A DNA stretch of 64,000 nucleotides from Onthophagus taurus (Eukaryota > Arthropoda > Insecta > Coleoptera > Scarabaeidae). Positions 45,770 to 58,200 of the stretch are shown one piece after another. The stretch lies in contig NC_091966.1 in NCBI RefSeq assembly GCF_036711975.1, forward strand, positions 6,889,501 through 6,953,500. The letters are read 5' to 3'. The position numbers and the translations under genes were made by a program. Under the pieces are notes generated by a model. The model was given only the letters and a program-made list of their open reading frames with translations, made no database searches and was not told where the DNA came from. Numbering within the stretch: the first letter of the stretch is position 1; each line of letters starts with the position of its first letter.

Positions 45770-48700
45770 TAATCAGTTGTTTATTTCACCAAATAATCAT
45801 GTCCAAAGTGCTTATGAACCCAGAAATATATAGAAATATACTGAATATACATTCATGGGTAATGTACATAGGTAGTATTATTAAGCTTGAACACATAAAG
45901 CTTAACAAGATGAAAATGATGTAGATATGGAAAGCTGCGCAAAATTCCTAAAAAATCTATGGATAGCACACTAATAATCAATAAAATATCCTTTAGTAAT
46001 CATTAAGTACTATACCAACAAGTAAAGGCACTTCATCCCTGCAATTTGTTGTGTCTTACTCATTCGCAGTTGTGATCCAGACACACATCAATTTATATTC
46101 GTCAAAAATCAAGGCAATACTCTGAGGTCTTACCATTACAAACTTCAAAAGCTAGGATTTTTGTAGAAACATAAAAGTTTTTGAAATTGAATTACTGGTT
46201 TCGATAAAACAATCATCTTCAAACTCAGATAATTAAAACTTCGTGATTAATTCAAGTGTGTTGTAATGTTTACAGATATATTTTAACATAATAGTAAAAA
46301 CAGAAAAAAAGTTTCCATTTAAGTATAAGTTAAGTATGGTAATAATTTTTTGATTAATTTTTTTATTGATTACCTCATTATATATGCACCCGTAATGTCC
46401 TCTTTAATAATTTCTAATAAATCGACGTTTCTTACAAAAGAATACATCTAATTATGATCCAATTATATTATGGGTCTCGAATCTGAAGTTGATATTATTA
46501 AGACCATAATTATAGGAAACATTTAAATGGATATCTGAATTAATTATTGTTTATTAGTATCCGGTTTAATATCCGGATATAAAGTTGAGTGTGTCGTCTG
46601 TCTGAGGCCGTTCCTGTAAGAGAGGACACAACAGCCAACCCACTTTCATGGGAGACACCGGCGGCGGCGGCACCGCGCGCAATGACTCATCCATTCATTC
46701 GTGCCGTCTGCACACGGGCCACATACACCCATACGAGAACCCGTACGCGTTCTACGCACACATGAACGAATAGGCACACACACAGATAGAAACGCCGGTT
46801 CGCGTACAGGACAATTCGTGTACACGTAGTGTAGTTACCTACCAGAGCCTCTCCGTCTTGAATGAATCAACCTCCTCTTCGAGTCGTAAACAATGCGCCC
46901 GAACCAACGACGGCGGCGCCTTTATTTATTAATAAGTTTGGCGGCCGGAATTTGCGTTGGGTGGCCGATTAGGTTACTACGCACACTCTCTAAGGAGGTT
47001 ACGTAATCCCCTCATTCGGTTAGGCGTTAGAAGAAGGCGTTAAGTTAGAGTAATTACTAAATACAATTTGCGATTATCTTTAAATGTTTTATTCAAAGAG
47101 GAAATTTTATACAGACCGATTCATCAAGTACGATACATTTACATCAAAAATTTACAAACAAACCAGGTTAATATCTATCAAATCAATCTAAATAATCCTT
47201 TAGACTCTAGATATTTCAACATGCTATCAAATTAATCAAAAAGTCCTGCTTTATTTCCCTACTTTCTACATATTTTTTAAAAAAATATCGAGAATTTTTA
47301 TTCAAGCGATATAATGAACCCATTAACTATGATCGATAGACACTCAGTCATTCGATTTTCTGTCGCGGTTTTGACAGGTCTAACACACTTATTCGGGTCA
47401 CCTTTAGATCGAACGAGTTGCCCTAGTCCTTACGTCCATAACGACGTGAAAGGTAGTAGGGCAAGACGTCATTTACGCCAAGCTTTCTGATAACTGGACG
47501 CTCAGGCGACGACGGTCAGTCGTGCTTTAAGCTTTCGACCGAAAGAGCCAAACTCCTGCAGCAGTTGTACTGCCAAGTCGATACAGGCAAGTCGTAGACT
47601 GCACACAAATATATCACCATCTTAGAAATTATTAAGCACTTGTTAAATGTGATCACCTGGTAGTTTTTAATATATCAAATAATAATGAAGCGATAAATAC
47701 AGATAGATTCAAATGTTTCAATTTATTTTAATTATTTTATGATTTATTAATGAATATTAATAAATAATTAAAACAAGAGATATTTTAATAATACATAATT
47801 TCTTGAAAATACGCTATTCATGGATCATTATGTTTAGCTAATGATGTGAATCTCCACATGCGATTTTTACACCCTATTGGTTTATTTCTAGTAATATTTT
47901 ACACATAATGTTATGTATAATTCGACTACACATGCGAATGGTTTTAAAGTATCTGCGGAGTGGTATGTGTGTTACTGCCGATTGCAGCCGCAGACGCATC
48001 TGCTACCACATCTCTTCGCCGGCAGGAGCACGTGTGCTCTTTTCAATTTGAGAGATGCCGGCCTGTTTCCTGTATGGGTCTTTGTTATTAATTTATGTAC
48101 ATTCGGACACGTTTGGACAGGATTGAAACCGCGTAATATCATTTTTCTATAAGAAATGTTTAGGCTAAATTAATTATGAAAGAATTTTTGTGGTTAGTTT
48201 ATAAATTAGGATTAAAATTTGTAAGTTAATTAAGTGTTGAATTGATTTAGTTGTTATTTAATTCATTGTTCTTGTCGAAATCTGATAAGAAAACTAATGA
48301 AAACAATTAGGGTTAACTGAGATTGCACGTAGAGCGATTAACCACTGACGACGTAATCAGATTTCTCAATAACAATTTGTCAACCTCAAGAAGTAAATCG
48401 TTCATTGCCTAACAGACGTGGTAACAGATAACATGGTAGGAGAGTTAAACGTGTGTGGATATAGTTAAAGAAAATATTACCTTGTTTTTCAAGGATTATT
48501 TTTTTTGTAACATATTATTAATCATATCAAACTTTCTTTCGCTGTAAACTTTTATTAAACTGACTTGTTTTGTTAGACATTCCAATAGAAAAACTGATCT
48601 AGAACATTGATTGTGTCCCAAAGCAGTTTTTCAACTTCACCCATACATTGCGAGGGTAAGGAAATTTAGAAATGCGACCGTTATTTATCAAGGCGTTCTT

Positions 48701-51700
48701 AGTGGAAAACCATTGCCAAGAGACGGAAAATTTATAGACCAATTTGTCCAATTCTTTGAATTTTCTGCGTTTTTCTCAGGAAAAAATACGTCTAGTCTCT
48801 TAAATTGCGGTTTTATCGCGTGTTTTTGACATAAATGCGATAAAACGGTCGATATATCACCGACCATATCCTTTTAAGCGATTTTAATTCAATTTATCAT
48901 TTCTTTTCATTTTAAACAAGTAGGTTGTAACGAAAAGATGTTCTATTAATTTTTTTCGGTGAAAACAAATTTTGCGGACGAGTGGGCGGCCACAATATTT
49001 GTACATATGGACGCACGTTAAAATTGTGAGATCGTGCCGAAATTGAGAGACGGGGAGAAGAGAAAAGAGGCCGATAAATAGACGACCGACGGCATCCACC
49101 AGCCCCCTACAGAACAGGAGTTTATGGTGAACACCTTGTACAACTTCCGAGTGCTGATATCAGGTTACGCTTTACGATGTTTGCACGGCGACAGATGCTG
49201 CAGCAAAAGATATCCTACTCTTATCCTACGACAGCCCATCGTCATTGTCGCATTTTCACCGGTATATTTCCTTCCAAATTACTTTTCGTAGACAACTATT
49301 GCACTACTGAATGTAAGATGTAGGTATTCTATTTTAGATGTGCCCTATATTATGTTCTCGAGGGATCCATAGACTCACAACAAACAGCTTATTGGGAAAA
49401 TAATTCAAACTTAATGAAATTGCAACTAAAGCATTTTGTGAACATTCTATTTTAATAATATTTTTAATGAGATCCTAAAAAGTTAGTTCACACCAAGTAT
49501 AATGTAATAAAGATTCTTATTAATACATGCGATACGTTTTTATGAACAAAATTTTTTTTTAAATTGCCAATTAATGACTTAAGTGATGATTTTAAGTATA
49601 TAAAGTATCAACTAATTAACGTATTATTATACCATTATTATTATAATAAATAAGGAACTTAATTATAATAAAAGATCATCTTCCCATACGCGTTATTAAA
49701 AATAAATAATCGACTAATCTCCTCAACAGACATCTTTTTATAAGCAATTTATTTAAGTTAGTTATGTGAACGGAATACAGGAAATCGAAAAACTACTTCC
49801 GCAAGTTTTATCCCAAAAATCTTAATGAAGTAGTAAATCAAACTTAAAAAGCACCACTTTAGGGTAAAACCCTATCTAAAAAATGTGTTTTCCGCAGTAA
49901 TTTATCATTCTGAAATAAGCATAGAATCTGGAAAGCTGGGGGATTAGTCAATAACAATAAAAAAAAGAACAGATCCGGTGAGGACTTTTAGTCGTGTGTG
50001 GTGGTAACGCGATATAGAACCGAAGCGTGCTAAAGGGGATGAAGGAGCTAAAGGGTGGCAAAAAACTCACCTTATTAACATATGGGAGTCCCCTTATAGT
50101 TCTGGTTTCTTCAGGGGAATTTAAAACGTTTTAAATTTACTTAAAAGCTTATTTAGCTGTAATCCAAAACATTTGTTTTTTAAGTACGAAAAGGTGAAAG
50201 CGTGAGTTTACAATTTCTTGAATTATGCTTATTGAGTGCAAGTTAATTTTCAGTGTAGAATCGATTTGAGGTTAAATACGGTCAACGTTGGCTAATAAAA
50301 CTGACATGTTACGAGCTACGAACCCTCCTCTTTCGTTTCAATTTCAGTCAACCGCATCAATGGGATGATCTAGGCGAAATCTAATTAGCAATGAATTAGC
50401 GGGATTATGTTACTGTTTTAAAAACACGCCTCGTACAAATTAAGTAAACAAAGACAGTTGTATCGAAAATTAACTGGACGAAAAAGTTGTAATTTCCATT
50501 AAATTATTGGAAAAAAAGGAAGATCAAGAAGAAAACATTTTTCTATTTTTTTAGTTATTTTTAGAATAATTCTATTTACTCTTCTTCTGAAAAGCTACTT
50601 CTAACTTGCTGGAAAATGTATTTACATCGAAACTTGTTTACAGGATTCATGTTCAGCACATAGTAGATAATTGGGAGGAATACAATAATACCATAGAACA
50701 TATATTTTTCCAGATTATGCAGAACAACGAGATCGATCGCAAGATATGTGATTACAAATACAAAGGTTGTTGAATGTAGAGATTAGGCATTGGAAATATT
50801 GAGGTTAAAATGTTGGATTGTGTGAGGTTTAACAGGCTCTGCGAGATGTACCAGCTATAAAAGTAGAAACTGTTAACGTCTCATTAATATTGGAATAAAT
50901 AGCGTTTCTAAACATGCAGATGTTCCACAATATGTGGACAACCTTTCAGTAGTGTAGAGATTGTGTAAACATAACACTATAATCTTTAAAAAACATTTAT
51001 TTTGATACTAGCAATCGCTGTTGAAGTTGTCACTCCTAAAGAAGGACAATTCAAAATGCTTCTTCCATTATAATTTTTACTATTGTGAGTTGCCACGACT
51101 AGAAATTTTGTCACCAAATAGTATATCATAGCTTCTTCAGTTCTTTGTATCACTACATACAAGTCACAATTTGTATATCAATTCGGTTAACAATTATTAC
51201 GACGTCAGGATTTAAATGTATCTGTTGACCAGAGCAAGAAATAGTGTATATTCATGTGAGTTAATACAAAACTACTGAAATGAGGTGGTGAATAAACAGC
51301 ATACTTTTGGTTGGTTTATATTAGTGCAGAATCCAAGAAATTAATCAGATTCTCTTTGAATAAAGGCTGAAAGAACAGTAATTAAAATGAAGCATTGTTG
51401 CAAAGTCGAATTTTTAGTTAATTCAGTACAACTTAGTGTAGGTCAGATTCTTCCGTTGCCTTCAAGTCGTCGAAAAAATTGTTCTGACCCCCGTTCTGTC
51501 CCAATCAAATTATTTCCGATCTGTAAAGTATTTGAAGGAAGTAATTCCAGTCTTTTCAGTTTCATCGATTGAAACTTCAAGTAGAACTGAAGATTTTCCA
51601 TATATTTGAAAGATTTTTGTATGTTTGAGATCTTGATCTTAGAAGAACTTGGTAATCGATAATTACGAAGCTAAAGTCATAACACTCATAACACACTTCA

Positions 51701-54380
51701 AACGGTTGAGCTGTCTGATGTTGGCTTAAAATAACTTTGTGTTCCAGCTTTCTTCGATTGCGGTAAATGTGTTGGGGTCGAATCTGCCACAGTGACAGAA
51801 AGTTGAATAAAATGTCAATGAGATATTTCTACATAATTTCATCAACCTAGCCATAATGGTCCAGACCACCATATACTCCTTTTCGAGTAGTATATTTATT
51901 TGCATGAAGAGCCGAATTTTCAGGATTGCATCATTTCTGATTTTGTTGCTTCGCCTTCCATATAAATCTTACATTTCTCTTTGTGCACTAGGGATCAATT
52001 AATTCAGGCTAGAGCACCATCTATATATTCCACAGATGAATGGGATGATTTTGTATCACTTAGTTTTCAACAAGTCATCTGGGACATTAACATAATCCTT
52101 GATATTTCCATTATTTTATAAATAAAGTTCATGTTATCTATAATATATTGGCTTCATTATTTTCATTTAACTTCGTGTTTTTAATTCTTTATATTTCATC
52201 TTGTTCTACAATATACAGTATAAGAAACGTGAAGTTTTCAATTCGTATCTGGAGTTCTTATTTGTCATATACACACACAACTATTGATTACGAAGACATG
52301 GCAATAAGCCAGGGCGTTTTGCCAAAATTGCTATCGGTATCTTTTTGTAGTAAGTATATCAAAAAAATTATTTCCCATTTTTGAAAAAATTATAACATAA
52401 TTGTTAAAGATTGGACACTTTATTTATCTTCGACTAGCCGACTATAAATGTTTACATTAACAATTACCCTTAATTCTAGTACAATTTTAGCTGTCAATAC
52501 ATTAGGGCGCCCTCGCAAGACATAACCAGGTTAACGTAACGATGGCGAGCAATGATTAATTTCCCCATTTTTCCCACCTCGGCAGCGTCAACTAACGAAT
52601 TTTTAATGTTTCTCACCAGGTCCCCTTTGTCGTTACCGTGGCCCTTGTCATGGTTTTTTATGATCACGACGACGTTCCGCCATTTGTAATTATGGGGGCG
52701 AGATATTCTTGACCGTATATGCGGAGGTGGAGAGAAAGATTGGCCGGTGATAAGGTCCCGTGGTTTCCAAATGCTTTTTACGTAGACACCGCGCCGCACC
52801 GTCGCCGCTACGTTCAATGTACTCCTCCAGCACCCGGTCGGTTTCGTTACGAACGGTGTACGGAAGAAGAAGAACGAACGAAGAAATAATGTATTGGGGG
52901 TGTACAATCTTGTGATGGTGTGCTGTATAGCGGGCGGATGTCGTCCTGCGGTTGCAGCTGCCGTTCTGTCGCGTCTTGTTGAGCACCACTTGCAATTTGC
53001 CGTGTTTGAAATTTTAGATGTTTGGGGAACGCAAACGTAGCCTAAATATTTGGAAGAACGGAAGAAGAAATCTAACAAATTATCTTAAGTTGTTTTTATG
53101 ATTCATATACAGTTCGCATGGGAACATCCTTTGACAATTGTCCACTTATTGTCCTGGATCAGTACAGAGCACACCTACGAAATGATTGTGCGGTGCATGG
53201 TACAGGGTTGACTCATGAAAAAACTACCAAGATTATACTCTTAAAGCGTTAATAAGGATGGAACATATCACGTGCAATTTCGTACGCCGGCTTTCAATTA
53301 GTCACATTGTTGAATAGTGGATAATTGCTCTCCTTGAGTAACGCCTATTTGTGTCAAAACTGGAACGACCCAGTATTTGTTTGTAAAAATATTTGTTCTT
53401 ACAATTAGTCGTTTAACCAAAAACATGAGAGTCACGAGAAGATAAGAGAAGTTATGAAAAGTGAAAAGAAGATTCTTCTTTCGTCTCGTTTTTTAACACT
53501 TGGGTCGCTACCGTAAGGTGAAACTGCAACATTTGCCAGATATTGACCGTGGCGGGATATCTGGATCACCTGCCCTCTCCGATGGTTAGTACCATATGGG
53601 ATTCGGGTTTTGTCCATCGATCCCTCTATTAACGATGCTAACGTGAATGGACGGCGAAATGGGGCGGACAACGGCGGCGTTGGAGTTTATTCTAGAAGAC
53701 ACGGTGCGCTCATTCGGCTGGTCGGCATAATCCGCATTAAGAAGAGACCCTCTATCCCGTATTATATTATTACGGTATTAGTGCGGTAATTTGTCACACG
53801 AGCCCATTGGTTCCCTACCCAATTGGCAATTTGTGTCACTCAAACGAATGGCCTCCGTTTGGGGATTGACCGACGTCCGATACGGCATTGTTATGTATTT
53901 ATACGATACAAACAGATTTCCTAAGAGATTTTATCCACCGGGAATTGTCGTGTGACATTGAAATTGGGTTATTTTCGTTTACTCAGAACCAATAGTATAA
54001 AGATAAAAATGATATCGTTATTTCCCATCAATTGGAAGTATTTGTAGTATATTTCTAGAGCTATTACAATTTGTTTCACAATTTTAAACAATATAGAAAA
54101 TTATAGAACGTATAAATGTAGTAAATGCGATAATGCGGTTATTTCAAAAGAAGGAGGGTTTATAACACCCCTTAATATTGAGAAACGAAGAACGTGACCA
54201 CCCAACTAAAGTCCAAGATTCTATTGCTTTGTTATGGGTGTTCAATCAATACCCATATTTTTCTAATTCCTTAAAGTATTTCCTTCATTCTTCCCACAAA
54301 CTTGTAGACCACCATGAATTTCGTTATTCACTCCAAATCCTTTTTATCTAATGACGTTTATCATTGCACAAAACGTTGCA
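45770..54380. other. Gene desert with scattered GC-richer blocks
   Basis: No exon with protein similarity was found. CpG-richer islands occur at about 46590-47040, 47330-47600, 48960-49260, 52500-53000 and 53440-53960. The 194-codon minus-strand frame at 52494-53078 overlaps another long frame and lacks domain character. These blocks are better read as promoter or regulatory DNA of genes whose exons lie elsewhere. Confidence 0.4.
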
Positions 54381-54395
54381 AACATGACGTAGTGA

Positions 54396-55220
54396 ATGTC
54401 ATATAATGAAATAAACATGTCATTTAGAAATCAATTTTCAAAACGTTGTTTCAAACTAACTAATTTTGACAATGTGAATGATTTTATATTAATTCAGTGG
54501 CAATTAAACGAAATTGTTAAGGGTTACTATGTGATATACAGATTTATTGTAGCTTCTGTATTTACCCTAGTTTCTTATGCCGCTGTAAGATGGACGTCGA
54601 TGGTCCCCGGAGGATTCGGGAAAGCCTTTATTTACTTTTCAAATTGGATTTTATATCTATGTTCTATAGAGTCTATATATGTGGGAATTTTAGTGCTGAG
54701 TGTTTATTTGGAACAAAATAGAACCGAGTCCAGCAATAATACGTCATTGAATGTGAACAGGAAAATTATTGCTATAGATTGGTTGTTATATTCCTTAGCA
54801 TTAGATCACTCTATGTGCATTCTGTTGTCTTATTGGGTGTTTGTTATTAAATATCAACTTCAATTAAATTGGTGGTCGGAAGTTTTGCATACATTGGTTC
54901 CAATCATGGTATATATGGATTTTTGGATCAGAGCCGTTCCTATTAGATTATTTCATGTATACGTGACCTTTGCATTAGGAACTATTTTCATTCTGTATGC
55001 ATACCTTTTTCAAGCATTAGGATTTACCAATTACGATGGAAAGCCGTATATTTATATGACTACTGATTGGAGATATCCAATAAGTGCATTATGTTATAGT
55101 ATGAGTGCTCTTACTTTATGTGTAACTATACGTTTCGTAGTTTATGGCCTTTACTGTTTGAGACTTTATATACATAAATGGGTGTACAGTGATATAACCG
55201 ATGTTACCAAAGAAAGTTAA
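54396..55220 (+). CDS. Rolling-stone-like multi-pass membrane protein, intronless
   Basis: The 274-residue product has about six hydrophobic segments (roughly 44-64, 77-103, 127-150, 160-178, 186-207 and 228-253). It follows the rolling stone (rost) family pattern: YYVIYRF, FSNWILYL, DWLLYSLAL, SYWVFV, WWSEVLHTLVPIMVYMDFWI, the hallmark AVPIRLFHVYVTF and GKPYIYMTTDWRYP. Drosophila Rost is a plasma-membrane protein linked to myoblast fusion; the role here is unknown. There are possible N-glycosylation sites at about 108 and 115. The ORF is uninterrupted, unlike most insect multi-pass genes, so a retrocopy is possible. ATG 54396 is the longest start and M8 (54417) is an alternative. Poly(A) signal is at 55248-55253. 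It stands alone in a gene-poor region. Confidence 0.8.
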   Translation: MSYNEINMSFRNQFSKRCFKLTNFDNVNDFILIQWQLNEIVKGYYVIYRFIVASVFTLVSYAAVRWTSMVPGGFGKAFIYFSNWILYLCSIESIYVGILVLSVYLEQNRTESSNNTSLNVNRKIIAIDWLLYSLALDHSMCILLSYWVFVIKYQLQLNWWSEVLHTLVPIMVYMDFWIRAVPIRLFHVYVTFALGTIFILYAYLFQALGFTNYDGKPYIYMTTDWRYPISALCYSMSALTLCVTIRFVVYGLYCLRLYIHKWVYSDITDVTKES

Positions 55221-55247
55221 CCAATCTAATTATTGTATCCCACATGT

Positions 55248-55253
55248 AATAAA
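55248..55253 (+). terminator. Poly(A) signal of the rolling-stone-like gene
   Basis: AATAAA lies 28 bp after the stop codon, implying a very short 3' UTR. Confidence 0.6.
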
Positions 55254-55259
55254 TTAATT

Positions 55260-58200
55260 ATAAATGGTTGTTTATTTTTAATCAACACGTGCCGGCCGCT
55301 TCCTTTCCATCAGCTTCCATCCCATTGTATCCAAAATATAATGGCGGGGTTGCTTATAATGATTAAAATCAGGTAGTCCGACTGGATGATGACGATGGAA
55401 GTGGAAGATGGTGTCGTATACTGTTACAGGTCTTGCTTGACATATGGCTCCTATGGGAACAGTTGCGAGCCAGCACACGTGCTGTGTCTAATGGATTGAG
55501 AAGTGTTATCTACTCTTAATAGTTTCGCGGCGAAGAAGAATGTTGATATTAAGTAAAACAAATAGAATAATAATATTTAAACTACCCAGCAAAACAAAGC
55601 AAACATTTTCGTCTAATTTTAAAGGGTACAAAGATCGTTACAGCTCTTGTGCTTAATTACCCAACGATTTCCATCATTCACCTTTAAAGTTTGAGTGTCA
55701 TCAACCATAGTCTGCACTTCACTTGACGTGCAGCCACTTCCGTCTATCCAAATTGTAATTAACGACCCCGTTGGGAAGACGGGGCATCTGCATTAAGAAT
55801 TCACGAACTTTCTCCCGACTCCTACATCCCAGAGGGCTTAAAATATTTACGGTTGACGACTGGACTCTCTTTGATTAAGCGGCCTAAGCCAAGAAGGAAC
55901 GGTAGGCGGGTGGAGGCTCTTTAGGACGTGTGGTAGCCGCGTGCTTAACAGCTGCGCCCTCTCGGATACGCCACTTCCCCAGACGGCGACGGCGGGTCAA
56001 AGGGCACTGGAGCAATATTAAAGCAATCGGAATCTGCACCTGGCGAGCGCGTCTGCAGCGTCTGTGCCATATAACAGTCCGTCAAATGTGCCCTCCTCCT
56101 GTTTGCCTTAATCTGTGTTATTAATCTATTTTTTTCTTAATTTTTGTAATTCAGAAAAGAACTTAGTTTAGACAGCAGGGAAAGTTCTTTCGTAAAAGGC
56201 ATCTTTCTTGGACTTGGAAAATATGGAAGTACAGTTTAAGTGGAAACGATTTATTATGTTCGAAGTATATGATGCCCTAATCAAGTCTAGTTTATATCAT
56301 CATGACTAGTCATTATTCTCTTATTTGAATACTTACTGCTTTACAGTCTTAATAGTTTGTTGAAATAATTTAAAAGAATGTTGGCATTTTGTTTGTTAAT
56401 TTACTATAAAACATACCTTTTTAAGGATGAAATGGCCTGAGCCGTAAAGAACATGGTGGGGGCAGTATTTTTATTCGAAGTAGAAATTGATTCAACAAGA
56501 AAGTTACCCATAAGATTTTTGCAATAGCAATTTTGCTCTAGATGTACCACATACTCCGACAACTAAATATCTTGCTTTTTTGGCAATGCATTTCTGCCAT
56601 TTATCCCATCGATGATCTCTCATCCACAGAAAAGGCGGTAGATAAAATGTAGGATACGCACCGATCTTGCGAAAAGCTGCATCAAGATTATCTCCACGAC
56701 GCTCCAGCTTGAGACCACAAATATATGTGATTACTAATAATGCCAACAAGATGTCGAAGCATTGGAATGGGACGTATGTTTCAAGAGACTGTGAAAACAT
56801 CTTGATAGGGTAGAAAAATACGTTAATACACCGACCAAACATATCACACTTGCATAAGCTATTAATAAATTTAAAATCAGACTACATACCATTCATGGTA
56901 TGGATAATATTGCACCGTAATTAAATTTTTAACTTACTCTAGTTCCATGTTTAAACGCCAAAAAGATACAAAGAGGTCCCATTTTTAATATTTAATTAAA
57001 ATACACAAAAATGATTTGGCTGATTTTGATGTTGCTGTTGAGACAGTATATCAAGATAGGGGAACATGCATTCAGAGCTTGAGCACCTAAATGCAGCACA
57101 CTTAATTTCGAAATTCAATCTTGTCTAATTCCTTCCAAAGTCTAATCACGCCAGTAGATATTTCGGGGTTGCGTTTCGCTTCGGGAACTTCCTCGACTTC
57201 TGAAGAGCGTCTCATGTTCCCCGTTGTACTTAGACTGTTCGGGATTGTTTCGTTGTAATAATAGTAATACTCTCATCGTAGGGATCTCTCATCGTACCTA
57301 AAAGATATATCTTATATATATATATATATATATGTTATATCCTGTGTTTATATAACACTTTTTGACATCTGGGTCTCCTTCATAGTGCAACTCCTTTCAG
57401 AAACAAGTTTAAATGTGATAAAATCGATAGAACGTTGACATCGGTGTAGTGTGGGTGAATATTTCATCGAAATTAATAATACCTTTCATGTTTAGTTGAG
57501 TTCTATACCATCGATACATTTCTGAACTACTCTAATTTTGGAAATCAATAATTTGACGATGAAATTTGCACCTTTTGCAAACAAGTATTTATTTTCTTTT
57601 AAAACCAATATATATTGGTCAATAAGTCGTCGATAAAGAGAACAACACGATTTCACTCACGGTTCGAATAAATATTATCAGGGTCATTTAAGATCGAGTG
57701 AAGTCCACATTTCATCTCAAAGATAATCAACGTCACTAGTAATTATCACACATCAACACCTTCGGCCTTCGGTACTTCATAGGGGAGCAATGTAGCAACA
57801 AGAGCCTTATTTCCCAATTGAAATATTATTACTAAACGATATTTTTAAAATACCAGCTCTTAATAATGTTTCTCTAACAAAGCAATTCTTAATTAAACTA
57901 ATAGTAAGTTAATTTATTGTCTTCTACAAATGTATTAAATCATTTTTATTTGATTTTACTTTTTATTTCATTTATCAAGATTTTTGAAAACATACTACTT
58001 TTGCCACGCGCTGTATGTGATATTAAAGAGATAAAATATGTTTTTTTTATTCAAGTGCTTCATTATTATAACTGTTTGCAGTTTTTTCCCCTATTACGAG
58101 TCTGTGAAAAACCAGCCGATGGCGCCCCATTTCATTAACGGGAACAGTTTTTTTTTACATTGCGGCTTCGGTTAAAGCCGTGGCGTCGCAATCAAAATTG

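Noticed and set aside
52494-53078. 194-codon minus-strand open frame
   Set aside because: A second frame is open over the same DNA and the protein has no domain-like pattern. A long frame here is expected from base composition.
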